Assembly: GCF_001612965.1 (NCBI RefSeq)
Contig: NZ_BDBL01000044.1
Location: forward strand, 1-64,000
DNA from: Nocardia kruczakiae NBRC 101016
GTDB taxonomy: Bacteria > Actinomycetota > Actinomycetes > Mycobacteriales > Mycobacteriaceae
Direction of reading: 5' to 3'
DNA: 64,000 bases
Shown here piece by piece: positions 41,197 through 52,856 of this stretch (positions are counted from its first letter, which is position 1; each line of letters begins with the position of its first letter). The notes under the pieces are model-generated. The model was not told the origin of the DNA, made no database searches, and saw nothing but the letters and a program-made list of their open reading frames with translations. A program made the position numbers and the translations under genes.

Positions 41197-42869
41197 GGAT
41201 TCCTCCTCGATGCGGACAGGAAGGGGATGAACGGCGGTATCTCGTCCGGATCGCAGTCGACCGAAACGAACGAGGGCCCTGGCGTTTCCAGGCAGTACGA
41301 CAGCACTGTCGCGAGTTCGGCCGGCGTCGCCGGCGAGAAGGCGGGCAGATCCGGGAACATCGCCGCCATACCGGCTCCCAGATGCGCCTTGTGGAATCTG
41401 TTGAAGCTGTAGCGATCTCCGTAGAACAGTTGCTCACGGGTCACGCACATGCCATGCGCGGAATTGTCGAGGACGACGAAGGTCACCGGCAGCCGATATT
41501 GGATCGCGGTGTGAATTTCCATGCCGTGCATGTAGAAAGCGCCGTCTCCGGCCACGACAACGGTGCGGCGCTCGGTGCCGTCGGCGCGGTGGCGGCGGGC
41601 GAAACAGGACCCGATGGCGGCGCCGAAGGCGTAACCCATGCCGCCCATGCCGAGTGCGACGACGAAGCGGCCGTCGCGCGGCGGACGCAGGTGATGGACC
41701 ACCGAGGCGCCGGTATTGCCCGCGTCGGCGAAGACGTCGGTATCGGAATGCACTGTGCCGTTGAGTGTTTCGACGATATCGCGGTACCGGAGCCCCGGCC
41801 CGTCCGCCGGTGGCACCGGTAGTGGATCCGGCGCCCGCCGCGGCTCCGTCCGGTGCACCCGGCCCGCGCCCGTCTGCAGCTGCGAGGTCAGTTCGCGGAG
41901 GGTGACGGCCAGATCGGTACTGGTCGCGTGGACCGTGGGGAGGTAGGGCGGCTCGCCGCCGACCGACGCCGTCGACGCGCCGAGTACCGATTCCAGACCG
42001 GCTCGCGCGGTGACCGGCATCCGGGTGCCAACCAGCAGGCACAGCGCGCAGCCGCGCAGGGCATCGGCCAGTTCCGTATGGCCCATACTTCCGGCGACAC
42101 CGAGGAAGCCGTGTTCGGTGCAGTCGTACACATCCTTGGCATCCGGTGCGACGCCGACCCCGGCGTCGAGAACCGCCGCCAGATCACGCAGTTCGTCGCG
42201 GGCATCGTCGCGGGCGACCTGCGCGCCCGCGATGATCACGACCTTGCCGACCGCCCGGGCCGCCCGCAGCCCCTCCAGGAGCCGTTCGATCCCGGCGTCG
42301 TCTCGCCCGTGCATCGGACGCGGCGCGACGAACGGACCGGCGTCGAGTTCGGCCTGCTGCACATCCTTCGGCAGGAGCAGGACCGCCGGACCGCCCGCCC
42401 GGGCGGCCGCGACGGCGCGGGACAGATGCGCCGGTAACGAGGCGGGTGCTTCCACTCGCGCGCAGTACAGGGAGATCGTGTCGAAGAGCTCGGCGGCGTC
42501 GAAGGTTCCGGCTCGTCCGCTGGAATCCTGAAAGGCGCCTCTGCCTTCCAGATCGGTCGGCGCCTGGCCCACGAGCGCGAGGACCGGGATCCGCGACGCA
42601 TGCGATTCCGCCAGTCCGGCAACGAGATTCATCGCGCCGCCTCCGGAGGTCGCGCAGACCACGCCGAAACCCGCGGTGGCGCGGGCATAGCCGTCTGCCA
42701 TGGTGGCGGCGGCGAATTCGTGTTTGGCCACCACCGCGGTGATCCGGTCCGCGGCGTCGTAGGCCGCGTCGTAGAGATCCTCGATATTGGCGCCGTCGAC
42801 CCCGAAGATATGTCGCACGCCCATGTCCGATACGGCCCGCACCAGATAGTCGACCACTCGTGTCGGCAT
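41193..42869 (-). CDS. ThDP-dependent enzyme (acetolactate-synthase-like)
   Basis: 558 residues from ATG 42867-42869 with GGAG upstream. N-domain: GVDGANIEDLYDAAY, catalytic Glu E51 in AKHEFAAATMADGYARATAG. C-domain: ThDP/Mg motif G441-D-G-AF...DNS (N469). The central domain is FAD/rossmann-like but without a clear FAD signature. The family decarboxylates 2-oxo acids and makes acyloins. With KAS, SRPBCC and aminotransferase partners, an acyloin or alpha-hydroxyketone branch reaction is plausible; the substrate is unknown. Confidence 0.85.
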   Translation of the reverse strand: MPTRVVDYLVRAVSDMGVRHIFGVDGANIEDLYDAAYDAADRITAVVAKHEFAAATMADGYARATAGFGVVCATSGGGAMNLVAGLAESHASRIPVLALVGQAPTDLEGRGAFQDSSGRAGTFDAAELFDTISLYCARVEAPASLPAHLSRAVAAARAGGPAVLLLPKDVQQAELDAGPFVAPRPMHGRDDAGIERLLEGLRAARAVGKVVIIAGAQVARDDARDELRDLAAVLDAGVGVAPDAKDVYDCTEHGFLGVAGSMGHTELADALRGCALCLLVGTRMPVTARAGLESVLGASTASVGGEPPYLPTVHATSTDLAVTLRELTSQLQTGAGRVHRTEPRRAPDPLPVPPADGPGLRYRDIVETLNGTVHSDTDVFADAGNTGASVVHHLRPPRDGRFVVALGMGGMGYAFGAAIGSCFARRHRADGTERRTVVVAGDGAFYMHGMEIHTAIQYRLPVTFVVLDNSAHGMCVTREQLFYGDRYSFNRFHKAHLGAGMAAMFPDLPAFSPATPAELATVLSYCLETPGPSFVSVDCDPDEIPPFIPFLSASRRNP

Positions 42870-42995
42870 CGCCGCTCCTTCCCGTGGGGCGGTTCGAAGC
42901 CGGCCGCACGTGCCGGACCGAACGCACTCAGCCGGGATACGAAGCACGCCCCCGACCGGTTCACCGCCGCCGCATGCGATCCCGGCGGGACGCTC

Positions 42996-43031
42996 TTGCG
43001 TGTATGTATACATCTACGTATAGTCGAGCCG
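42996..43031 (+). promoter_or_regulatory. Leaderless promoter with embedded palindrome for the EXLDI gene
   Basis: TTGCGT (42996-43001), a 17-bp spacer and TATAGT (43019-43024) place the transcription start at or next to the GTG at 43031, and there is no Shine-Dalgarno, so the mRNA should be leaderless. A perfect 10-bp palindrome ATGTATACAT (43004-43013) lies inside the spacer, ideally placed for repression. Confidence 0.65.
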
Positions 43032-43546
43032 TGCCGAACAAGACCGTGTACGTCTCCGATGACGATCTCCCCCTGTTCCAGCGCGCACAGGACCTGGTAG
43101 GCGGCAATCTGTCGGGTGCGATCGTGACGGCGCTGCGCCGGTACATCGAACTCGAGGAGGGGCGGCTGCAGGGGTTCGACGAAATCGTCCTGCGGGTCGG
43201 CCACAACGGCGCCCGGCAGGTGCGGTTCTCGGGCGCACTGCTCACCGAGTCGAGCGATATGAGCGACGCACGTTTCGAGCGGATCCGCGTATTCCGCACG
43301 CGCAAGGGCAAATACGTGCTGCACCGGCAGCGTTCCGAATGGACCGAATACCCCACCGATACGAACTGGCTGAAGGATCTGACCAATTGGCGGCGCATGC
43401 TCGGCGTCACCGATCCGGACTGGGGCGAGTTCACCATGGACATCTACGAGTCGCCGGCCGACCTGAAAGGCAGGGTTCCCGACAAGCTGTACGACCGTAT
43501 CAGCGATCTGACCGAGCATCCGCAGATCGAGGATCTCGACATCTGA
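43031..43546 (+). CDS. EXLDI family protein with RHH-like N-terminus
   Basis: 171 residues from GTG 43031. It ends in the family's eponymous motif, IEDLDI. The N-terminus NKTVYVSDDDLPLFQRAQDLVGGNLSGAIVTALRRYIEL has the beta strand-helix-helix look of a ribbon-helix-helix DNA-binding domain; the remainder (FRTRKGKYVLHRQRSEWTEY) is a beta-rich EXLDI domain. EXLDI proteins tend to occur near ABC transporters in actinobacteria, as here. I infer that it is an autoregulator of its own gene and of the exporter. Confidence 0.7.
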   Translation: MPNKTVYVSDDDLPLFQRAQDLVGGNLSGAIVTALRRYIELEEGRLQGFDEIVLRVGHNGARQVRFSGALLTESSDMSDARFERIRVFRTRKGKYVLHRQRSEWTEYPTDTNWLKDLTNWRRMLGVTDPDWGEFTMDIYESPADLKGRVPDKLYDRISDLTEHPQIEDLDI

Positions 43547-43678
43547 TCGACCACATAGAGCCGAAATAAGTTCGGCCACACAATAATTCGATATCGACCC
43601 ACCTTGTCCGCCGGAAACCCGCGGACACGGCTCGGTCGACACATGCATTCATCGCTATCTGTATATGAAAGGACGGCC

Positions 43679-44617
43679 ATGAGTTCACCGGCCATCTCGG
43701 TCACCGGCCTGCGCAAATCGTTCGCCGACCATGTGGTGCTCGACGGAATCGACCTCACCGTGCCCGAGGGCAGAATCTTCGCGCTGCTCGGACCCAACGG
43801 CGCGGGTAAGACCACCACCGTCCACATCCTCGCCACCCTGACCCGGCCGGACGACGGCAGTCTGCGCGTCGGTGGCCACGATCCGGTCGCCGAACCCGAT
43901 GCCGTCCGCACCACGATCGGCGTGACCGGCCAGTTCTCGGCGGTCGACGAACTGCTCACCGGACGCGAGAACCTGCTGCTGATGGCGGATCTGCACCATC
44001 TGCCCCGCGGCGAGGGCCGGCGCATCGCCGAGGACCTGCTGGCCCGCTTCGACCTGCGCGACGCCGCCGACAAGGTCGCCGGAAGCTACTCCGGCGGTAT
44101 GACGCGCCGGCTCGACCTGGCGATGACGCTAATCGGCGAGCCGCGCATCATCTTCCTCGACGAACCCACGGTGGGCCTGGACCCGCGCAGCCGGCGCGGA
44201 ATGTGGGACATCATCCGCGAACTGGTCGCCGACGGCGTCACCATCTTCCTCACCACCCAGTACCTGGAGGAGGCCGACCAACTCGCGCACCGGATCGCGG
44301 TACTCGACCACGGCCGGATCGTCGCCGAGGGCACACCCGAACAACTGAAACGCCTCGTGCCGGGCGGGCATATCCGCCTGACCTTCGGCGACGACGAACA
44401 ACTGCGCAGCGCCGCCGGACTACTCGGCGGAACGACCACGGACTCGACGCTGGCGGTGCCCAGCGACGGCGGCGTCGCATCCCTGCGCGACGTCCTGGAC
44501 CGGCTCGGCCGCGCCCACCTCGAGCCCGAGAGCCTCTCGGTGCACACCCCCGATCTCGACGACGTCTTCCTCACCCTCACCGGCCACACCGCACCCGAGA
44601 AGGAAACCGCACGATGA
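43679..44617 (+). CDS. DrrA-type ABC exporter ATPase
   Basis: 312 residues from ATG 43679 (AAAGGA upstream). Walker A GPNGAGKTT (38-46), signature SYSGGMTRRL, Walker B IIFLDEPTVGLD, H-loop region TTQYLEEADQLAHRI. The C-terminal TPDLDDVFLTLTGH is typical of daunorubicin-resistance DrrA proteins. Exports drugs or lipids with the coupled permease. TTCAT/ATGAA inverted repeat (43648-43669) lies just upstream. Confidence 0.9.
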   Translation: MSSPAISVTGLRKSFADHVVLDGIDLTVPEGRIFALLGPNGAGKTTTVHILATLTRPDDGSLRVGGHDPVAEPDAVRTTIGVTGQFSAVDELLTGRENLLLMADLHHLPRGEGRRIAEDLLARFDLRDAADKVAGSYSGGMTRRLDLAMTLIGEPRIIFLDEPTVGLDPRSRRGMWDIIRELVADGVTIFLTTQYLEEADQLAHRIAVLDHGRIVAEGTPEQLKRLVPGGHIRLTFGDDEQLRSAAGLLGGTTTDSTLAVPSDGGVASLRDVLDRLGRAHLEPESLSVHTPDLDDVFLTLTGHTAPEKETAR

Positions 44618-45378
44618 CCACGCACACCCTCGCTGATTCCCGCACCATGTTGCGCCGGAACCTGGTGCACGCCAAGCGTTATCCCGGCATGACGATCAGC
44701 ATGTTCATCATGCCGCTGGTGATGCTGCTGATGTTCAACTACATCTTCGGCGGCGCACTGGAGAAAGCCACCGGTGGCAGCTACATCGACTATCTGGTTC
44801 CCGGCATGATGCTCATCATCCCGGCCTATCTGGTCGTCGGCGTCGCGGTGGCCATCGCCTCGGATATGACCAAGGGCATCGTGAACCGGTTCCGGACCAT
44901 GCCCATGGCACATTCCTCGATCCTCACCGGACAGGTCGCCGGGACCGTGATCCAGGGCGTGCTCGGCGTCGGGCTGATGGTCGCGGTCGCGGTGCTGATC
45001 GGCTTCCGGCCCGATGCCACGATCGTGGAGTGGCTGGCCGCCTTCGGGCTCATCATCCTGGTGATCTTCGGATTGTCTTGGCTCGGAGTGGGTTTCGGCC
45101 TCGCCGCCAAAACGCCCGAGGGCGCGAGCAACACCCCCACTCCGCTTATCTTCCTCCCCTTCCTCGGCAGCGGCCTGGCACCCACCGACACGATGCCCGC
45201 CGGTGTCCGCCAGTTCGCGCAGTACCAGCCCTTCACCCCCTTGACCGAAACCCTGCGCGGACTGCTCATGGGTACGGCCATCGGGGGTAACGGCATCGCG
45301 GCGGTGGCCTGGTGCCTCGGTTTCGCGGTGGTCGGCTACCTGTGGTCGCGCTCGCTGTTCCGCCGTAAGACCAACTGA
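44614..45378 (+). CDS. DrrB-type ABC-2 permease
   Basis: 254 residues; ATG overlaps the ATPase stop (ATGA). Six TM segments and the ABC-2 motifs (MLRRNLVHAKRYPGMTISMFIMPLVMLLMFNYIFGG divided over TM1; RFRTMPMAHSSILTGQ; LSWLGVGFGLAAKTPEGA; FQPFTPLTETLRGLL-like QYQPFTPLTETLRGLL). Forms the membrane half of the exporter; substrate possibly the product of the divergent operon. Confidence 0.9.
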   Translation: MTTHTLADSRTMLRRNLVHAKRYPGMTISMFIMPLVMLLMFNYIFGGALEKATGGSYIDYLVPGMMLIIPAYLVVGVAVAIASDMTKGIVNRFRTMPMAHSSILTGQVAGTVIQGVLGVGLMVAVAVLIGFRPDATIVEWLAAFGLIILVIFGLSWLGVGFGLAAKTPEGASNTPTPLIFLPFLGSGLAPTDTMPAGVRQFAQYQPFTPLTETLRGLLMGTAIGGNGIAAVAWCLGFAVVGYLWSRSLFRRKTN

Positions 45379-45442
45379 GAGGAACGAGGAGTGCCACCGA
45401 CGCCCCGCCGACCCGGACAGCGGGTCCGTAGGCTCTCTCCTC

Positions 45443-45775
45443 ATGCCGGTTCTGCGCTCGATCCTGCTGTTCGTGCTGGCCGCCGTCGCCGAGATCGGCG
45501 GGGCATGGTTGGTGTGGCAGGGAGTGCGGGAACAGCGCGGGTGGGCTTGGATGGGGGCCGGGGTGATCGCGCTGGGGCTGTACGGATTCGTGGCGACGCT
45601 GCAACCGGACGCTCATTTCGGCCGGATCCTGGCCGCCTACGGCGGTGTGTTCGTCGCGGGGTCGCTGCTGTGGGCCGTCGCGTTCGACGGATTCCGGCCG
45701 GACCGGTGGGATGTGGCGGGTGCGGCGATCTGCCTGGTGGGCGTCGCCGTGATCATGTACGCGCCGCGCGGCTGA
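45443..45775 (+). CDS. UPF0060 (YnfA) small membrane protein
   Basis: 110 residues from ATG 45443. Four TMs with the conserved AAVAEIGGAWLVWQGVREQ, PDAHFGRILAAYGGVFVAGSLLWA and FRPDRWDVAGAAICLVGVAVIMY. Small-multidrug-resistance-like superfamily; function unproven. Confidence 0.9.
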   Translation: MPVLRSILLFVLAAVAEIGGAWLVWQGVREQRGWAWMGAGVIALGLYGFVATLQPDAHFGRILAAYGGVFVAGSLLWAVAFDGFRPDRWDVAGAAICLVGVAVIMYAPRG

Positions 45776-45819
45776 TCGGTACGCGGCGCGTCGGAATCTG
45801 TTTCCGGCATCATCGGGAT

Positions 45820-46209
45820 ATGCCCGTTCCCGGACGCTTCCAGCCCAATCCGCCACCGGCCGTGGGTACCCGCAGCCGGGTGTTGCTGCGGTTCCGGTGT
45901 GCGGGGCGGCAGTTCCTGCTCCGGCAGACGATCGTCGAACCGGGCGGTGACAGTGGCTGGCACTATCACGACGGCACCCTGTTCGTCCTGGTCACCGGCA
46001 GCACCGTGGACCACCCCGGCACCGACTGCGTACCGGTCACCTACCGCCCGGGCCGCGTATTCCGCGAACCCGCCGGCGCTGCCCACGCGCACACCGCGCG
46101 CAACCGCACCCGAAAACCTTTGCGACTCACAGTGTTCTATGTTCTCCCGGCCGGCAGCCCCCTGTCCCGCCCGGTCGCCGCACCGGAATGCGACAGCACC
46201 CACACCTGA
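45820..46209 (+). CDS. Cupin domain protein
   Basis: 129 residues from ATG 45820. Cupin motif 1 is EPGGDSGWHYHDGTLFVLVTG (two His, one missing Glu position) and motif 2 is PGRVFREPAGAAHAH. Possible metal binding through these histidines; no enzymatic role can be read. Confidence 0.75.
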   Translation: MPVPGRFQPNPPPAVGTRSRVLLRFRCAGRQFLLRQTIVEPGGDSGWHYHDGTLFVLVTGSTVDHPGTDCVPVTYRPGRVFREPAGAAHAHTARNRTRKPLRLTVFYVLPAGSPLSRPVAAPECDSTHT

Positions 46210-46294
46210 GGCAGGCGTGCGACCGCGACCGGGCCGGTAGGCGCCACCGGCGTTCGCGGACCGACCGCTCGCCCGGACAGCGCGCGGGAGCCGG

Positions 46295-46906
46295 TCAGCT
46301 GAGCAGCTGGTTCAACACCCCGGGGAATTCGGTGAGGTCGCGCAGGACGACATCGGCGCCGGCGGCCCGCAGTTCGGCCGCATCGCACGGACCGCTGGTC
46401 ACCCCGACCGCGTAGGCCGCCGCGGTGCGGGCGCCGCGCATATCGCCGATATGGTCGCCCACGTACACGCTCGCCTCGTGGTCGCGTAGCGCCTCGGCCT
46501 TCTGCTCGGCCCACAGGTCGCCGATCACCGCGTCGGCCGGGATGTCGAGGTCGGTCAGGTGCAGTTTCGCGTTCGGTTCGTATTTGCCGGTGACCACGAT
46601 CACGCGCCCGCCCAGCGCCCGGACCGCCGCGGTCGCCGCGCGGGCGCCGGGCAGTTCCACCGTGCCGGTGATCGCGTACTCCGGATACATCTCCCGATAC
46701 AGATCGGCGACGGCCGGGACGCGGTCGGCGGGGAACCAATTGGCCAGCTCGTATTCCAGCGGCGGGCCGAGGCGGGTGACGACCAGATCGCTGTCGATCG
46801 GCGTGCCGGTGCGCCGCGACAATTCCCGATAGCAGGCACGGATGCCGGGACGGGAGTCGATCAGCGTCATATCGAGGTCGAAGCCGACGGTGAGCGGTGC
46901 CGTCAT
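46295..46906 (-). CDS. HAD-family phosphatase (Gph/PSP-like)
   Basis: 203 residues from ATG 46904-46906. HAD motifs: GFDLDMTLID (nucleophile DxD), VVTGK (motif II), the Lys in EQKAEAL and VGDHIGDMRGAR (motif IV). Alpha-helical cap between motifs I and II, as in phosphoglycolate-phosphatase-like enzymes. Substrate unknown. Confidence 0.85.
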   Translation of the reverse strand: MTAPLTVGFDLDMTLIDSRPGIRACYRELSRRTGTPIDSDLVVTRLGPPLEYELANWFPADRVPAVADLYREMYPEYAITGTVELPGARAATAAVRALGGRVIVVTGKYEPNAKLHLTDLDIPADAVIGDLWAEQKAEALRDHEASVYVGDHIGDMRGARTAAAYAVGVTSGPCDAAELRAAGADVVLRDLTEFPGVLNQLLS

Positions 46907-46923
46907 ACCGGACGGCGGGCGGA

Positions 46924-47328
46924 TCACTTGGCGGGCTGGCAGGCGTCGCGCAGTGAGCACGCGCCGCAGGAGCTACCGCAGCCGCCGACCTCGGCAGGGG
47001 CGAGGCCCGCGATGGCCTCGTTCGCCGCGTTCACGCCGGCGCCCAGGGTGAACAGCGCCACGACCAGCGCCACCGCGGCGGCGGCCAAGCCCACCCATAC
47101 GGTCGCGACCAGCGCGATCGCACCGGCGGCGGCGAGCAGCAGACCCGCACCGACCGAGGTCGGCCCGGCGACGCGGTTGGCCACGCGATACGCCTCTTCG
47201 GTGCGCAGGGCCTCTTCGGTGTGGACACCGAAGAACCGATTGGGCGGCAGGGTGCCGGTCAGCCCGAGCACGCCCGTGACCACGGCCACGGCCGCAAGCA
47301 GAAACAGGAGGAGCGCGACCACGAACAC
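46924..47328 (-). CDS. SdpI family membrane protein with Cys-rich tail
   Basis: 134 residues from GTG 47326-47328. TM1, the SdpI signature PPNRFFGVHTEEALRTEEAYRVANRVAGP, then two further TMs. The C-terminal GGCGSSCGACSLRDAC carries four cysteines, unusual for the family and likely to bind metal or form disulfides. SdpI proteins act as immunity/signalling proteins in Bacillus; here function is open. Confidence 0.7.
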   Translation of the reverse strand: MFVVALLLFLLAAVAVVTGVLGLTGTLPPNRFFGVHTEEALRTEEAYRVANRVAGPTSVGAGLLLAAAGAIALVATVWVGLAAAAVALVVALFTLGAGVNAANEAIAGLAPAEVGGCGSSCGACSLRDACQPAK

Positions 47329-47496
47329 CCGGAATACGGTACTCCGGTATCAAAACGTGGCGCCCGCGGGGCTCGCCGCCGCCACGAACGCCCCGCTCAC
47401 CCCTTTTTGGGTGCTGACGTGCGCAGGCTCTACCCTGAGTGACGACGTTGTCCACAGACGTTCACCAGGGGAACTCGGCGACAAGAAGGCAGGACC

Positions 47497-50403
<2,907 letters not shown>

Positions 50404-50409
50404 GCCGTT

Positions 50410-50443
50410 TCGGCGCGGTCGGCTACAGCACCGACCGCGCCGA
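50410..50443. terminator. Bidirectional terminator between leuS and the SDR gene
   Basis: A perfect 13-bp stem (TCGGCGCGGTCGG at 50410-50422 with CCGACCGCGCCGA at 50431-50443), loop CTACAGCA, fills the gap between the two convergent stops. Confidence 0.8.
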
Positions 50444-50444
50444 T

Positions 50445-51155
50445 TCAGCGGGCGATCGGACGCAGCACGATCTCGGTCGGGTGCGCGTCGCGAGGCGTTT
50501 CGACGGCATTGCGGACGGCACGGGCGACGGTCGCCGCGGTGAGAAATTCGTCCGGGTTGTAATCCCGTTTCTCGGAGGCGACGATCGCGCGCTGCATTTC
50601 GGTGTCGATGCGCCCCGGGTGGACGGAGGTGACGCGCAGGCGCGGTTCCTCCAACCGCAGCGCGTCACCGAAGGCGCGCAGCCCGAACTTGCTCGCGGCG
50701 TAGACACCCCAGCCCGGATTGGCGCGCAGGCCGGCGCCCGAATTGATCAGCACCACATGGCCGTTCGCGGCGCGCAGCGCGGGCAGCAGCAGCCGGGTCA
50801 GCTCGGCGACGGCAATCAAATTGGCTTCCAAGGTGTTTCGCCACTGCTCGACCGACGATTCGGCGATCGATCCCAGCTCGGCGACACCCGCGTTGTGCAC
50901 CAGTACGTCCAGGCGGTCGATCGACGCCGTGGCGGCGGGCAGTGCGGCGTCATCGGTCAGATCGACCGGCCACGGTTCGGCATCGGGAAGTTCCGTCCGG
51001 ATCGCCGCCAGTGATTCCGCCGAGCGCGCGCCCAGCAGCAGCCGGTGCGTTCCCGCCAGCTCCCGCGCGATCGCGGCCCCCAGGCCCCGGCTGGCGCCGG
51101 TGATCAGGGCGGTCGGTACATCCTGTGCGGCAGTGGATTCCGAAGGTGCGGCCAT
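50445..51155 (-). CDS. Short-chain dehydrogenase/reductase
   Basis: 236 residues from ATG 51153-51155. Cofactor motif TGASRGLG, NAG in LVHNAGVAEL, catalytic Ser in LINSGAG and YAASK (Tyr-x3-Lys). The short acidic loop after strand 2 (LLGARSAES) favours NADP. Closest in type to YdfG-like short SDRs; substrate unknown. Confidence 0.9.
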   Translation of the reverse strand: MAAPSESTAAQDVPTALITGASRGLGAAIARELAGTHRLLLGARSAESLAAIRTELPDAEPWPVDLTDDAALPAATASIDRLDVLVHNAGVAELGSIAESSVEQWRNTLEANLIAVAELTRLLLPALRAANGHVVLINSGAGLRANPGWGVYAASKFGLRAFGDALRLEEPRLRVTSVHPGRIDTEMQRAIVASEKRDYNPDEFLTAATVARAVRNAVETPRDAHPTEIVLRPIAR

Positions 51156-51470
51156 GTGCTCACCGTAGACCCCCGGCCGCACCGGCCGTGGTGGTGCCGG
51201 GGAGGGACGTCCCGGACAATTGCACCGCCGCGAGCGGACATCTGTCGTCCAGCGGTGGCGAGCCCCGGCCGATGGGTGTAATCCGGATTCGAACAATCGG
51301 CTCACCGCGGCGGGCGGGGACGAACACCGCGCATGACGAAGAACGAGGCGATGAGGGTGGACACTGCCGAACAGGTGACCGGGCCGGACCATGCCCCAGC
51401 CGCGGCCGGTGTGCGGCACGCGACGCCGGGGCGGCGCGCATATCTGAAGGTGACGTCGCAGAATAGGGAA

Positions 51471-52805
51471 ATGAACGGTCCCGGCTTCACCCCCACCCAA
51501 CTGGCTGCCCGGGCCTCCTACCTGCTCCGCGGCAACGATCTGGGGACCATGACCAGCGCGGCCCCGAAGCTCTATCCCCATATGTGGAGCTGGGACGCCG
51601 CCTTCGTCGCGGTCGGCCTGGCGCCGCTGAGCGTGGAGCGCGCCGTGGTCGAACTCGACACCCTGCTGTCGGCGCAGTGGCGCAACGGAATGATCCCGCA
51701 CATCGTGTTCGCCAACGGGGTGGACGGCTATTTCCCGGGACCGAGCCGGTGGGAGTGTCGCCGGCTGGCCACGAACGCCCCCGCCGGCCCCGATACCTCG
51801 GGCATCACCCAGCCGCCGGTGCACGCGATCGCGGTTCAGCGCATCCTCGACCATTCCCGGCGCCACGGCCGCACCACCCGGGCGGTCGCCGCGGAATTCC
51901 TGGATCGGCGCTGGGTCGATCTGATGCGCTGGCATCGCTGGCTGGCCCATGCCCGCGACCCCAAACAGCACGGCCGGATCACCCTGTATCACGGCTGGGA
52001 ATCCGGAATGGACAATTCACCGCGGTGGGATCGTGCCTACGCCAACGTGGTGGTCGGCGATCTGCCGCCGTATCGGCGGGCCGATATCGACGTGGTCGAC
52101 CCGGCGCAGCGTCCCTCCGATCGCGAATACGACCGCTACCTGTGGCTTGTGGAACAAATGCGGCGTTGTGGATACGACGATTTTCAACTCGCCTCGACGA
52201 TGAGCTTCGCTGTGGAGGATGTCTTCGTCACCGCCGTCTTCGCGCTGGCCTGTGAGGTGCTGGCGGGAATCGGGGAGGACTACCGCATGCCGCACGCCGA
52301 CGTGCGCGAGCTCTACGAGTGGGCCGACTATTTCCGCGCCGGCGTGATCGCCACCGCCGACCCCCGCTCCGGCGCCGCGCGCGACTTCGACCTGCGCGCC
52401 GACGAGTGGATCGGCACCGAGACGCTGGCCATGTTCGCACCGCTGCTGTGCGGGGGGCTGCCGCGCGCCACCGAGCGCAGCCTGCTGCGCCTGTTCGAAG
52501 GTCCGCGCTTCTGCGGACACCCCGATCTGCGCTACGCGCTGCCGCCCTCGACCTCGCCGGTGTCGAAGGATTTCCGCCCGCGCGAATACTGGCGCGGACC
52601 GGTCTGGCCGGTGATGAGCTGGCTGTTCTCCTGGGTCTTCGCCCGCCGCGGCTGGGCCGAACGGTCCTTCATGCTGCGTGCGGAAGGTTTGCGGCAGGCG
52701 GGTGACGGCAGCTTCGCGGAATACTACGACCCGTTCACCGGCGACCCGCTGGGGAGCATGCAGCAGTCCTGGACGGCGGCCGCGGTCCTCGACTGGCTCG
52801 GATGA
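51471..52805 (+). CDS. Glucosylglycerate hydrolase (GH63)
   Basis: 444 residues from ATG 51471, AGGGAA upstream (an earlier in-frame ATG at 51333 adds a non-conserved tail). Segments I recognise from mycobacterial GgH include LLRGNDLGTMTSAAPKLYPH, MWSWDAAFVAVGLAPLSVER, QWRNGMIPHIVFANGVDGYFPGP, ITLYHGWESGMDNSPRWD and REYWRGPVWPVMSWLFSW. GgH hydrolyses glucosylglycerate to glucose and glycerate on recovery from nitrogen starvation. Monocistronic here. Confidence 0.88.
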   Translation: MNGPGFTPTQLAARASYLLRGNDLGTMTSAAPKLYPHMWSWDAAFVAVGLAPLSVERAVVELDTLLSAQWRNGMIPHIVFANGVDGYFPGPSRWECRRLATNAPAGPDTSGITQPPVHAIAVQRILDHSRRHGRTTRAVAAEFLDRRWVDLMRWHRWLAHARDPKQHGRITLYHGWESGMDNSPRWDRAYANVVVGDLPPYRRADIDVVDPAQRPSDREYDRYLWLVEQMRRCGYDDFQLASTMSFAVEDVFVTAVFALACEVLAGIGEDYRMPHADVRELYEWADYFRAGVIATADPRSGAARDFDLRADEWIGTETLAMFAPLLCGGLPRATERSLLRLFEGPRFCGHPDLRYALPPSTSPVSKDFRPREYWRGPVWPVMSWLFSWVFARRGWAERSFMLRAEGLRQAGDGSFAEYYDPFTGDPLGSMQQSWTAAAVLDWLG

Positions 52806-52856
52806 GTCACACGTAAACACTGGTCACAAGTGCCTCGGCTGCCTACTCTCGTAGCC

